Below are positions 18,928 to 27,442 of a DNA stretch of 64,000 nucleotides, piece by piece. This DNA comes from Corynebacterium sp. p3-SID1145 (GTDB taxonomy: Bacteria; Actinomycetota; Actinomycetes; Mycobacteriales; Mycobacteriaceae). How positions within the stretch are numbered: position 1 is the stretch's first letter; the number at the start of each line of letters is the position of its first letter. The stretch spans positions 20,988 through 84,987 of the forward strand of contig JALXXC010000011.1 in assembly GCA_025144245.1 (NCBI GenBank), read 5' to 3'. Position numbers and translations under genes: made by a program. The notes under the pieces were generated by a model. That model saw nothing but the letters and a program-made list of their open reading frames with translations. It did not search any database and was not told where the DNA came from.

Positions 18928-18940
18928 CAGGCGCTCACTC

Positions 18941-19954
18941 TTACCAAGCGTTCATGTGCGTGAGCACACGGCCCTTCGTCTTGTTCAGCTGGTAACCGAA
19001 CTGGTCCCAGTTGTGCAGACCCTGCGCCGGATAGTCGGAGGTGACGCGGAGGCCCTGGGCACGGGCCTTCGCCTCCCAGACGCGGCTGGAGATCATTGCG
19101 CCGAACTCGAGCGCTGCGCCGGCTGCCTGGTGCTCCGGCAGGTACTTCGCGTCGGCTGGGCCAGGAACGCCGGAACCGGCGGAGATATAAACATCACTGT
19201 TGCGCAGCCCCTGCATATTCAGGAACGGGTCATTGGCGAAACGGTTCGGGTTGATCATGGAACCGTACATCGCGTTCAGGTTGTAGCCGCCGGCATCCAG
19301 CAGCGCCAGGCGCAGCATCGTCTGCATACCCGGCAACGTGGTGGTCAGGTAGCCGGAGAAGGACAGCACCTGGCGGAACTGGTTCGGGTGCTTCGCGGCC
19401 AGGTTCATCGCGCCGGTGCCGCCCATGGACAGGCCGATGATGGAGTTGTTGTTCGGCGCGACACCGAAGTGCCGCTGTAGGTAGCCCGGCAGCTCACGGG
19501 TCAGGAACGTCTCCCACTTGTAAGGCTTGCCGTCGCCGTACTTCGGGTCGTTCGCCCAGTCGGCGTAGAAGGATGCCTCGCCGCCGATCGGCATGACCAG
19601 TGTGATATTCGAGCCTCCGTACACGGCGGCCGCGTTGACGTCCTTGACCCACGCGTTGGTGCGCTCCGTGGCGCGCAGACCATCGAGGAGGTACAGGCCC
19701 GCGTTGCCGCCGCGTGCGGCCGGAACAATCTGGACCGGGATGTTGCGGCCCATGGCCGGGGAATAAACATCGCATCGCTGAACCCAGTACTTCACCGGGT
19801 CCCAGGTGCAGTGACCCGTCGCATCAGGGCGTAGCCAGCCACGGTTATCTGCTGCCTCCGCGTCACCGGGAGCAGCCATCATGAGCGTCATCGCCGCGGC
19901 GACTGCCACGACGAGAGCGATCAGCGTGCGGCGCACGGAAGAAATCGCGTTCAT
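18941..19954 (-). CDS. cmtB: Trehalose mycolyltransferase, antigen-85 type, short form
   Basis: The 337-residue secreted protein has a signal peptide cleaved after about residue 34 (AEAADNRG), then one antigen-85 esterase domain with nucleophile S176 in GLSMGG, the substrate-loop YLLDGLRATERTNAW and the histidine in GLHNWDQF near the C-terminus. It lacks LGFP repeats. It transfers corynomycolate between trehalose molecules or to the cell wall and complements the larger paralog encoded next to it; the pair cop1-cmt is standard in corynebacteria. It has its own promoter region (see 19955-20053) and its own terminator, so it can be expressed apart from cop1. Confidence 0.92.
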   Translation of the reverse strand: MNAISSVRRTLIALVVAVAAAMTLMMAAPGDAEAADNRGWLRPDATGHCTWDPVKYWVQRCDVYSPAMGRNIPVQIVPAARGGNAGLYLLDGLRATERTNAWVKDVNAAAVYGGSNITLVMPIGGEASFYADWANDPKYGDGKPYKWETFLTRELPGYLQRHFGVAPNNNSIIGLSMGGTGAMNLAAKHPNQFRQVLSFSGYLTTTLPGMQTMLRLALLDAGGYNLNAMYGSMINPNRFANDPFLNMQGLRNSDVYISAGSGVPGPADAKYLPEHQAAGAALEFGAMISSRVWEAKARAQGLRVTSDYPAQGLHNWDQFGYQLNKTKGRVLTHMNAW

Positions 19955-20053
19955 GTGTCCACCAATCAGATAGGTCAGGAATTTTTCGGATTACACACAG
20001 GTGTATCGCAAAGCGTTACGGTGATGTTATCAACGGCTGAATTTTGGTTCCAG
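19955..20053 (-). promoter_or_regulatory. Upstream region of the short mycolyltransferase gene
   Basis: The 99-base gap plus about 15 bases beyond contains, on the minus strand, TTGATAACA, then CCGTAACG and the ribosome site GGTGGA 5 bases before ATG. The TAAC-spacer-TAAC arrangement loosely resembles MtrA-type direct repeats, but this is only a visual resemblance. A promoter must lie here because the upstream gene ends at 20054. Confidence 0.3.
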
Positions 20054-21859
20054 CTATTGAACTGGCCAGGCGATACGCTGACCGGACAAACCTACGTCTT
20101 CACCACCCTCAATGCGCGCGAGGGTCTCGTCGTCGAGGTACACCGCCGGGTCTTCGGCGATCTCCAAGGTCCGCCCTTTTGTTAACGCGAACCTCATGTT
20201 CTCGGCGAACCGGCGGGGACTCATCGGTTCACGGGAGGTGGCCAGCAACTCCGCAATCTCCGGGGTGCGCAGCGCGGCGCGCGCTTCCCGCACTTTCTGC
20301 GCGTCGATGTCGCCCAGCAGCGCCCCAGTGTCCGCAGCCGTGTCGGCGAATTTCCAGTGGCCGGGAAGGTGCTTGTCGTGGCCGATCCGGCCGCCCTCGA
20401 TGCGGGGCTGGCGCGCGGCGAGAGGGGTGGCCAACCCGACGTCGTCGAGCACGCGCATATTCAGATCCGAGTTCGCGCTGACCATGCCCAAGTTGATCAG
20501 GTAGGCCGTAGGTGCGAGGTTCTGCAGGTCCGAGTCCTTGGACACGCGGTCCAGCGGAAGCCAGTCGTAGACGAACGGGTCCTTCTGCTTGAGGATGATC
20601 GCGAGCGCGCCAGAGTTCTCCTCCTCCGCTTGAGCCACGCCGTCTGTCCACCCGTTCATCAGGTCGCTGGTTAAGAAATCCTCGGCGTACCGCGGCGGGT
20701 TGCCGGATTCGCGCAGCAGCACCGCCGTCCAGAATTCGCGCTCGTCGACGATGGTGAGGTTCTCCGGGCCGTCCTCGAAAGGCTCGAAGCCCAAGTCGTG
20801 GCCACGCGCGACAACGATGCCCGCCCACAGAGCCGCCGCCGCGGCGCAGATGCCGCCCACCAGCGTCAGCGGCACCGCGGCGACCGGCAGCAGCATGGCG
20901 AACAACGGCAGGAGCACCATGCGCCCGTGCATGAAGTCGCCGCCCACGCGCACCACGTAGAGCAGGTGCAGCAGCCCGCAGCCGACCGCGACGGCCGCCA
21001 CGAGCTTCTCCCGCGACGACAGGCGCAGCGCCCAGTAGATGCCGAGCGCCGCCGCGACGAGCACCGGAGCCCACAGCGCGTACGGGCTGACCGTGTCCCA
21101 CACGTAGCGCGCACCTGTCCCCCAGTACGCTCCCGATGCCGACTTCGCCACCGCGGTGTGCGGGGTGAGCAGGCCGTAGTAGCCCATGCGGAAGATCTCG
21201 TAGCCCGCCGGCACCGGCAGCGCCGCCGCCAGAATCAGCCCGATCTGCTTCCAGTCGCGCCGGTTGGCCGCCAGCAGGACAATCCCGGTGATGCCGCCGT
21301 ACAGCGCCAGTTCCGGTCGGACCAGCCACGACAGGCCAGCCCAGAACGCCAGCCACAGCTGCGCCCGCCCGTCAGCCGACCACCTGACCAGAAGCGCCCA
21401 CCACACGCCGATCCAGGTCAGGGACAGCCCCCACTCCAGGCCGGAGGTGGCGAAATCCCGCGCAGGCGGCAGTGCCAGATAGATGAGCACACCGAACGGT
21501 GCGACGAGACCCGGGTGCACGCGCTGCCACAGCTTTCCCGACCCCATTGTCGCCGCGACCACGCCGACCACGGTCAAGATGAGCGCCAGCCACATGGCCA
21601 CGTCTTCCAGCCGCATGCCGGGCACCCAGCTGAACGCCACGATGAGGTACTGCCAAAGCGTCGAGGTGTTCGTCTCCACGCGCTCGCCGATATTAAAGAC
21701 AGGCCCGTTGCCCGCCAAAATATTGCGCACGGTGCGCAGGACGATCAGGCCGTCGTCACTGATCCAGCGGCGTGCCCACCCGCCTGAAAATGCGAGTACG
21801 CCCGCTAGCGCTGCCGAAACAAGCAGCGATATGCGGGCGCGTTTTTCCATGCGCGACAT
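20054..21859 (-). CDS. aftB: Terminal arabinofuranosyltransferase, AftB type (Rv3805c homologue)
   Basis: The 601-residue protein has about nine to ten membrane spans in its N-terminal 390 residues and a soluble C-terminal domain of about 210 residues, the layout of GT-C arabinosyltransferases. The first loop contains RWISDDGLIVLRTVRN with the acidic pair typical of GT-C enzymes, and a later loop has VETNTSTLWQY. AftB uses decaprenyl-phospho-arabinose to add the terminal beta-1,2-arabinofuranose residues to which mycolates are attached. Its gene sits next to the DPPR synthase that starts synthesis of its donor lipid. I chose ATG 21859, 1 base after the ubiA stop; ATG 21850 is an alternative. 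Confidence 0.82.
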   Translation of the reverse strand: MSRMEKRARISLLVSAALAGVLAFSGGWARRWISDDGLIVLRTVRNILAGNGPVFNIGERVETNTSTLWQYLIVAFSWVPGMRLEDVAMWLALILTVVGVVAATMGSGKLWQRVHPGLVAPFGVLIYLALPPARDFATSGLEWGLSLTWIGVWWALLVRWSADGRAQLWLAFWAGLSWLVRPELALYGGITGIVLLAANRRDWKQIGLILAAALPVPAGYEIFRMGYYGLLTPHTAVAKSASGAYWGTGARYVWDTVSPYALWAPVLVAAALGIYWALRLSSREKLVAAVAVGCGLLHLLYVVRVGGDFMHGRMVLLPLFAMLLPVAAVPLTLVGGICAAAAALWAGIVVARGHDLGFEPFEDGPENLTIVDEREFWTAVLLRESGNPPRYAEDFLTSDLMNGWTDGVAQAEEENSGALAIILKQKDPFVYDWLPLDRVSKDSDLQNLAPTAYLINLGMVSANSDLNMRVLDDVGLATPLAARQPRIEGGRIGHDKHLPGHWKFADTAADTGALLGDIDAQKVREARAALRTPEIAELLATSREPMSPRRFAENMRFALTKGRTLEIAEDPAVYLDDETLARIEGGEDVGLSGQRIAWPVQ

Positions 21860-21860
21860 A

Positions 21861-22844
21861 TTAGCCCATGGCGGGCGCAACATAGACAGCCATCACGATG
21901 GCGAGGATCCACAGCAGGGCGAGTGCCTGCAGGACGCGGTCCTCGAGCGCGATCTCATCCGGGGCGCCGCCGTTGCCGCTGTCGACTTCTGCGGCGTAGC
22001 GCAGGATGGCGATGATGAACGGCACCATCGAAATTTGGTACCAGAGTCCCTGGCCTTCATCGACGCCGTCGCTAAGCGTGAAGCCCCACAGCGCGTAGGA
22101 CATGACCACCGCCGTTGCGGACAGCGTCCACACGAAACGCAGGTAGGTCTGCGTGTAGCCCTGCAACGACTTGCGGATTTTCGCGCCCGTGCGCTCGGCG
22201 AGCAGCAGCTCCGCGTAGCGCTTGCCGGAGGCCATGAACAGCGATCCGAACGCCGCGACCAGCAGGAACCACTGCGAGAGATCGATTCCAGCCGCGACAC
22301 CGCCGGCCATCGCGCGGAGCATGAAGCCCGAAGAAACCAGCGCAATGTCGATCACCGGGATGTGCTTCCAGCCGAAGCAATAACCCAGCTGCAGCGCGAT
22401 GTACACGCCGACGACCGTCGCCAGCGCCGGACCATCCGTGGCCAGGAACGACAGTCCGATCGCCAGCGCGATGAGCACCACCGACATGACGTACGCCAGG
22501 TTGATCGGCAGCATCCCCGAGGCGATCGGGCGGAAACGCTTCGTGGGGTGCTCACGGTCCGCTTCCACGTCGCGGGCGTCGTTGACCAAGTAGATCGAGG
22601 ACGCGCCGAAGCAGAAGACGACGAATGCGAGTGCGATGTCGATGAAGGTGCGCGAGGTGAACGAATCCGCCCCCGCCGCCAACGGCGCGGCGAGAACGAG
22701 GACGTTCTTGACCCACTGCTTCGGGCGCAGACCCTTGATCATCGCGTCCGGCAGGTTCTTCGGCGGATTCTTTTTCCGGTTGTACTCGACGCCCTCGGTG
22801 TGGGGCTCGGATTTCAGAAACGGCTCGTCTACAGGCTGCGTCAC
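21861..22844 (-). CDS. ubiA: Decaprenyl-phosphate phosphoribosyltransferase (UbiA family)
   Basis: The 327-residue membrane enzyme is a UbiA prenyltransferase-fold protein with nine predicted helices. The first Asp-rich motif reads VNDARDVEADREHPTKRFRP and is followed by IASG, the signature of Rv3806c-type DPPR synthases; the second conserved loop contains FGSLFMASGKRYAE. It transfers ribose-5-phosphate from PRPP to decaprenyl phosphate, the first committed step to decaprenyl-phospho-arabinose. It begins with GTG overlapping the phosphatase stop by 4 bases (GTGA), so translation is coupled with the next enzyme of the pathway. Confidence 0.92.
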   Translation of the reverse strand: MTQPVDEPFLKSEPHTEGVEYNRKKNPPKNLPDAMIKGLRPKQWVKNVLVLAAPLAAGADSFTSRTFIDIALAFVVFCFGASSIYLVNDARDVEADREHPTKRFRPIASGMLPINLAYVMSVVLIALAIGLSFLATDGPALATVVGVYIALQLGYCFGWKHIPVIDIALVSSGFMLRAMAGGVAAGIDLSQWFLLVAAFGSLFMASGKRYAELLLAERTGAKIRKSLQGYTQTYLRFVWTLSATAVVMSYALWGFTLSDGVDEGQGLWYQISMVPFIIAILRYAAEVDSGNGGAPDEIALEDRVLQALALLWILAIVMAVYVAPAMG

Positions 22845-23365
22845 GCTGTTCGCCTCTCAATGTTGATTGCGGCTCGTGCCACCCCGATGCCGAGCAGCGC
22901 GCCGGCCAGGGTGTCCGTGGGGTAGTGCACCCCCAGGACCATGCGGGAGGTCATCATAATTGGGATTCCGGCGTACGGGAGTTTCGACCCAGTGATGTCG
23001 GCCAAGTGGACCATCGCGGCGCTTGTCGACGTCGCGTGCGAGGACGGGAAGCTCATCTTCGACGGGGTTCCCACACCGACCCTCACGCTCGGGTCGTCCG
23101 GGCGACGGCGACGGACAATGCGCTTGAGCACCACCGACGCCGCGTGCGCCGTGAACGCGCCCGCCCCCATGGCGAGCCACTTGCGGCGGCGTCGCTTATC
23201 GACGGCCGCCCCCGCCCCAGCGATCCCCATCCATCCGAGGGCGTGTTCGCCGAAAAAGCTCATGCCGCGTGCCGCGGGCAGGACCCCGGGGGCGTCGAAA
23301 AGCACGCCCTGGAGCTCGTGCAGGATGCGCACCTCCGCGGAGGTCAGGGAGTTGCTATTGCTCAT
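22841..23365 (-). CDS. PAP2-family phosphatase, decaprenylphosphoryl-5-phosphoribose phosphatase
   Basis: The 174-residue protein contains the three PAP2 phosphatase motifs: KRIVRRRRPDD (about residue 88), PSSHATST (about 108) and SRMVLGVHYPTDTLAG (about 142), with hydrophobic helices around them. In the Rv3807c position it removes the 5-phosphate from decaprenylphosphoryl-phosphoribose before epimerisation to the arabinose donor. It overlaps glfT2 upstream by 11 bases and the DPPR synthase downstream by 4 bases, so glfT2-phosphatase-ubiA-aftB form one tightly packed operon. Confidence 0.88.
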   Translation of the reverse strand: MSNSNSLTSAEVRILHELQGVLFDAPGVLPAARGMSFFGEHALGWMGIAGAGAAVDKRRRRKWLAMGAGAFTAHAASVVLKRIVRRRRPDDPSVRVGVGTPSKMSFPSSHATSTSAAMVHLADITGSKLPYAGIPIMMTSRMVLGVHYPTDTLAGALLGIGVARAAINIERRTA

Positions 23366-25340
23366 TGAAGATTTTCTCCCAGTTCTCGTGGCTGGTCAGC
23401 TCTGGCTTGGCTTCGCGGTATGCGCGGGTGAGCTCCCGCCAGCGCTCCTTGATCTGCTTGTGCAGCGCCTTCGTCTCCTCCAGCAAGTCGCTGGCCAGCT
23501 GCTTGTCGCGCTTACGGAAGGCCACGCCCGTGCCGCCGGCGGTGGACACCGTCGCGGAATCGACGCGGGACAGCGTGTACCAGCGCGCCTCCTCGGCCGT
23601 GAGGTTGAGCTGTGGCGCCTCCCAGTGCGCGCGGTCCTCGGCCTTGGTCAGGTGGCGCAGGGACTTGATGGCCCACGGGATCTTCTTAATCTTGGCCAAG
23701 CGCCCACCGATGACATGCGTGGGTACGCCCGGCGCGCCCGTCGGCGCGGGCAGGTCGGACGCGGACTCGATGACCTGAGCGTCGCTGTAGTCCTTGCGGA
23801 TGCCCTGGATGCGCGGCAGCGAGGACTCGAGAATGTCGAAGAGTTGATCCGGGCCAGCGAGGAAGTCCTTCATGGCCTCGATCTGGATCGCCAGCGTCGA
23901 GTACTCCATGCACATGATGTGCTTGTAGCTCGACTTCAGCATGGACTTGAGCAGGCCGTTCGGGTCGCCGTCGTGGTACATCGACGCCACGATGAGGCGG
24001 TTGCGCAGATGGAAGTAGGCCTGCCAGTCGATCGCGTCGTCCTTGTCAGCCCAGGCCATGTGCCAGATGGCGGCGCCCGGCCAGGTGACCGTCGGAAAGC
24101 CCGCCTTCCCTGCGCGCAACGAGTACTCGGTGTCGTCCCACTTGATGAACAACGGCAGCGGCAGCCCCATGCGCTCCGCGACGACGCGCGGGAAGAGGCA
24201 CATCCACCAGCCGTTGAACTCGACGTCGATACGCCTGTGCAATGCGCGCGACGTGGTCTTGCGCGGGTCGAGCTCCTCTTCCTGGGTGCCCACGTACCCG
24301 AGCGGATACTTGGCAAAGTCGTGGTCGTACACCGCGTGCGGCGCCGCGCCCCACATGAAGTCGGCGCGGTTGACCTGCTCGCCGGAGGTGCGCAGCTGGC
24401 TGCGATCCTGCAGGTTGAGCATCTGGCCGCCCACCAGGATCGGGCTCTTCGCATACCGTGCCGCCTGCACCGCGCGCAGAATCGAGTCCGGCTCGATGGC
24501 AATATCGTCGTCCATGTACAAGATGAACGGCGCATCCGTCTGGTGCAGCGCCTCGTACATGATGCGGGAGTAGCCGCCGGATCCGCCTAGGTTGCCCTGA
24601 CTGAAAATCTTCAACCGGCCGCCGAGCTTATCCTCCGCCTCCGCGAAGTCCGGCTCATCCGCCGGGTGCTGGTTGCCCTGGTCCGGCATGAGCACATCCG
24701 TGATTGCCCCCAGGACCAGCGGGTCCTCCGCCAGCGCATGCAGCGCATTGACCGCGTCGCGCGGGCGGTTGAAAGTGGGGATGCCCACGGCGACCTTCTT
24801 CTCTGCAGGCGCGATCGTCGTGCCGTCCGGCAGCGTCTGTTCGCCCGGCGCGCACGGCGCGTACCAGCCAGCATTGCTTATCGACGTCTCCCCCTGCCCC
24901 GTCTCCGTCGTCACATCGAACCAGAGCCAGCCGCCGTCCTCGAAATTGCGCAGCGGCAACGGAATCTCCACCCGCTCATCGGCCGCATCGACGTTGAGCA
25001 CCGAGATGCGGGTGCCGTCGTGCTTTGAGCGGTACACCGAGATCGTCGCCGCGCCTTCCACATCCATGGCCAGCACCACCGTGTCCAGCTGTGACCAGCG
25101 CCGCCAATAGGAGGCGGGGAACGCGTTGAAGTAGGTCTGGAACGAGACCTCTGCGCCTTCCGGCACACTCACACGCGAACGGTCCGGCCAGCTCACACGC
25201 TGTGTGTTCTGCTCCGACTCGATCAGGTAGAGCATTCGCACATCGTGCGGCTCACCCTTCCGGGGCAGCAGAATGCGTTGCAGGACATCGACAGCTTTCA
25301 TGTCATTCACGGCCTCAAGCGTAATAGCTGCCACCGACAT
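23355..25340 (-). CDS. glfT2: Galactofuranosyltransferase GlfT2
   Basis: The 661-residue enzyme has an N-terminal beta-sandwich-like domain (about residues 50-170), a GT-A domain beginning VAVGIPTFNRPRD, the metal-binding motif YMDDDIAIEPDS, the catalytic WDDTEYSLRAG and AIWHMAWADKDD, and a helical C-terminal region. It alternately forms beta-1,5 and beta-1,6 galactofuranose links using UDP-galactofuranose to build the galactan of the cell wall. The donor is made by Glf, encoded about 5 kb away. The chosen ATG at 25340 follows GGGGA; an ATG at 25301 (MKAVDVL) is a possible alternative. Confidence 0.95.
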   Translation of the reverse strand: MSVAAITLEAVNDMKAVDVLQRILLPRKGEPHDVRMLYLIESEQNTQRVSWPDRSRVSVPEGAEVSFQTYFNAFPASYWRRWSQLDTVVLAMDVEGAATISVYRSKHDGTRISVLNVDAADERVEIPLPLRNFEDGGWLWFDVTTETGQGETSISNAGWYAPCAPGEQTLPDGTTIAPAEKKVAVGIPTFNRPRDAVNALHALAEDPLVLGAITDVLMPDQGNQHPADEPDFAEAEDKLGGRLKIFSQGNLGGSGGYSRIMYEALHQTDAPFILYMDDDIAIEPDSILRAVQAARYAKSPILVGGQMLNLQDRSQLRTSGEQVNRADFMWGAAPHAVYDHDFAKYPLGYVGTQEEELDPRKTTSRALHRRIDVEFNGWWMCLFPRVVAERMGLPLPLFIKWDDTEYSLRAGKAGFPTVTWPGAAIWHMAWADKDDAIDWQAYFHLRNRLIVASMYHDGDPNGLLKSMLKSSYKHIMCMEYSTLAIQIEAMKDFLAGPDQLFDILESSLPRIQGIRKDYSDAQVIESASDLPAPTGAPGVPTHVIGGRLAKIKKIPWAIKSLRHLTKAEDRAHWEAPQLNLTAEEARWYTLSRVDSATVSTAGGTGVAFRKRDKQLASDLLEETKALHKQIKERWRELTRAYREAKPELTSHENWEKIFNEQ

Positions 25341-25382
25341 GCCATTCCCCGGCGCGCGGGGCCAGGACCGTAATACACGCTG

Positions 25383-25410
25383 AAAACCGCAGGAACTATG
25401 CAGCGCATAG
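25383..25410 (+). repeat. First copy of a 28-bp repeat carrying a palindrome
   Basis: Copy A of a 28-bp sequence that differs from copy B at one base. Its last 15 bases are a palindrome, CTATGC-AGC-GCATAG. It lies in the 291-base gap between glfT2 and the DUF222/HNH gene, 222 bases before the latter's start. An occurrence of the GCTTATCGACG motif follows 7 bases later. Confidence 0.85.
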
Positions 25411-25480
25411 CGCGCATGCTTATCGACGACACGTGCACCTGATTTCAGCGCCCCTTACCGCTATCACCTCCACCACCCGC

Positions 25481-25508
25481 AAAAGCGCAGGAACTATGCA
25501 GCGCATAG
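25481..25508 (+). repeat. Second copy of the 28-bp palindromic repeat
   Basis: Copy B, 98 bases after copy A and in the same orientation, again ending in CTATGC-AGC-GCATAG. I found no further copy in the window. Two identical palindromes at this spacing upstream of a nuclease-like gene could be operator sites for a dimeric regulator or a small REP-like element. Confidence 0.85.
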
Positions 25509-25631
25509 TGTCCGGCCCATCGTCGAAGGAGTTATCCACAGGACGAAAGGTCCGACCAGGTTCCATGGTTCACCCCGTTTTGTACAGTTCATTCAACCAC
25601 CAAAACAAACCACAAAACGGCAGGTAGATAC

Positions 25632-26867
25632 ATGCGTACTCTCAAATATGATAAAGACGTAATCCTCCTCGTCGACCGAATCCGATATCTCGTGCAGTCG
25701 CTAACTAAGAGCAAGGCTGAGCTGCTCCAACTGATCTACGACTTTGATGTCAATGAATTCGCCAAGACCTTCGGCGCTTCCTCCACTTCGTCCTGGCTCG
25801 TCCGCGAATTCGGCATCGCCTTCTCCACCGCTTACGAATGGCTGCGCGTCGCCAAACAGGCCGTGCATTTCACCTTCCTCATGGACGCATTCCGCGCCGC
25901 TGAGATCGATTACTCCACGGTCCGCCTGCTGCTGAAGTACCTCACCACCGACAACGAGGTTGAACTCGTCGAACTGGCCAAGGAACTCGGCCACGAACAG
26001 ATGAAGAAGTATCTCGCCGGCCACGACGCTAAGGAGCCTAAAGAGGAACAGCCCGAGCGCTACCTGCGCGTCAAGGACCTCCCCAATGGCGACGTGGCCG
26101 TTGAAGGGGTCATGAGCGGGACGGAGGGAAGCTGCTTCAAAGCCGCACTGAAGATCGGAGAAATGGCCTATTACGAGCAGGATCACGCCGAGCAGCAGGC
26201 CGCCGCCGAAGAAACCCGGCCCGCCCGCCAGACGGTGTCCGGCTACGGCTTGCCGATCGGCCGTTCGCTCCTGCAGTCCTTCATGGGCATCGTGAACATG
26301 GTGCGCACCAAGGCGACGAACACGCTGCGCACTCCTGGCGCGCACGTCAACATCGTGCTGAACGCAGACGGCCACGCCTACATGCCGGCGGCGCCGAAGG
26401 TTCCTTCCGCGGCGCTGGCGAACCTCGTCGCCAACGGCCTGAGCCGCCTCAACGTCTGTGATAGCTCCGGACTCATCCTCAACGTCGGCCGCGCACAGCG
26501 TCTCGCCACTGACGCGCAGGTCAACGCGCTGATGACGATGTGGGGCCACCAGTGTGCGATGCCCGGCTGCACGCACACCCGTTTCATTGAAATCCACCAC
26601 ATGAAGGAATGGGCAGACGGTGGAAAGACTGACTTGGACAATCTGATCCCTTTGTGCAGCGCATGCCATTCGCTAGTCACGGACGGCTGGGCACTCATCG
26701 AGCGGCATGGCAAGCAGATCTGCTTCTTCATGGGCGACGGTTCCGCCTATATTTCAGATAACCACTCCATGACGCGGCGCGATGATTCGCTGATCCCCCG
26801 CCCGCCCGTCGAGGACTGGGCGGACACCGATAACTTCGCTGATTCCCGCGAACCAGTAAAGACATAG
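25632..26867 (+). CDS. DUF222-type protein with C-terminal HNH nuclease domain
   Basis: The 411-residue product has an all-helical N-terminal DUF222-like region (about residues 10-250) and a C-terminal HNH/zinc domain with CAMPGC, IEIHHMKEWADGG, TDLDNLIPLCSACH and the following V-TDGW. The catalytic His-His and the two CxxC pairs are intact. Such proteins are numerous in actinobacteria, and their cellular role is unsettled; nicking or homing activity and mobility have been proposed. It splits the usually compact glfT2-glf neighbourhood, and the first codons use more AT-rich codons (GAT, AAA, GTA) than neighbours, both hints of later arrival. A palindromic repeat pair lies upstream and a strong terminator follows 10 bases after the stop. 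Confidence 0.82.
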   Translation: MRTLKYDKDVILLVDRIRYLVQSLTKSKAELLQLIYDFDVNEFAKTFGASSTSSWLVREFGIAFSTAYEWLRVAKQAVHFTFLMDAFRAAEIDYSTVRLLLKYLTTDNEVELVELAKELGHEQMKKYLAGHDAKEPKEEQPERYLRVKDLPNGDVAVEGVMSGTEGSCFKAALKIGEMAYYEQDHAEQQAAAEETRPARQTVSGYGLPIGRSLLQSFMGIVNMVRTKATNTLRTPGAHVNIVLNADGHAYMPAAPKVPSAALANLVANGLSRLNVCDSSGLILNVGRAQRLATDAQVNALMTMWGHQCAMPGCTHTRFIEIHHMKEWADGGKTDLDNLIPLCSACHSLVTDGWALIERHGKQICFFMGDGSAYISDNHSMTRRDDSLIPRPPVEDWADTDNFADSREPVKT

Positions 26868-26877
26868 AGAGCAGAAA

Positions 26878-26908
26878 GCCCCGCACCAGGACACTCCTGG
26901 GGCGGGGC
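26878..26908 (+). terminator. Terminator after the HNH gene
   Basis: Arms GCCCCGCACCAGGA and TCCTGGGGCGGGGC pair over 14 positions with one mismatch around a 3-base loop, beginning 11 bases after the stop of the HNH gene. It lies 15 bases from the stop of the convergent small gene, so it may serve both directions. Confidence 0.75.
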
Positions 26909-26922
26909 AGATTCGGACCGCG

Positions 26923-27156
26923 TTATGCGGCAATCAGGGATCCGGAGACATCACCGGTATCGAGGGTGCCGTCTGCGAAGCGCGCGAGCTTTTCAGCTGC
27001 GTCGCGGCCGGCGAGAACGGGAACCCAATCGGTCACGTCCGCCCGCTGCAGATGCTCGCTCAAGGTGTCGCGGAAGATCGTCTCGACGACGTGTGCGCCG
27101 AGCTCCTCATCGAACCGAGCGTGCAGGTCCTTGGAAATATTGTTGATTGCGATCAT
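26923..27156 (-). CDS. Small protein with a three-helix-bundle-type domain
   Basis: The 77-residue product starts at an ATG with a good ribosome site (AAGGAGG, 5 bases spacing). Its pattern, LHARFDEELGAHVVETIFRD followed by VTDWVPVLAGRDAAEKL, resembles the actinobacterial three-helix bundle dimerization domain with its typical VPVL-x-R-x-A-x-x-L end. That domain occurs alone or ahead of other modules and its role is unknown. The gene is on the opposite strand to its neighbours, facing the HNH gene and backing onto the GT87 gene. A 28-residue in-frame upstream extension to 27240 lacks a ribosome site and is unlikely. Confidence 0.65.
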   Translation of the reverse strand: MIAINNISKDLHARFDEELGAHVVETIFRDTLSEHLQRADVTDWVPVLAGRDAAEKLARFADGTLDTGDVSGSLIAA

Positions 27157-27442
27157 GGCATCCTCCTTTCGTGTTTCTGATTGCCATGAAATTGAAGGTT
27201 GCCCGAGGGGAACCCCGGACAGAGTTTCCGACTTTGCCATTCGTTAACCTGTCGTTAACTTTAACAGATGATGGGTCAACAACAAGCATTGGCCCCTCTA
27301 ACCATTCATAAAACACTTTCAACAGGTACTATAGAATGAATATAAATTAAAGACGCCGATCCGCCAGACGATCGTTTACGCTGTGTTAACTTTACGGGCT
27401 ACACATAAACCCTTCCGTTAACCTTTTGGCCATTTAAGGAGG
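27157..27442. promoter_or_regulatory. AT-rich divergent intergenic region
   Basis: This 286-base gap is clearly more AT-rich than the flanks and separates divergent genes. It holds several GTTAAC palindromes (near 27244, 27253 and 27395) and a TACTATAGAAT stretch near 27327 that could be a -10 element for the rightward gene. No coding frame with a ribosome site was seen. Composition suggests horizontally acquired DNA or an Lsr2-bound segment. Confidence 0.4.

Noticed and set aside
25383-25508. Repeat pair as a CRISPR array
   Set aside because: Only two copies, a 70-base interval, and no cas genes nearby.
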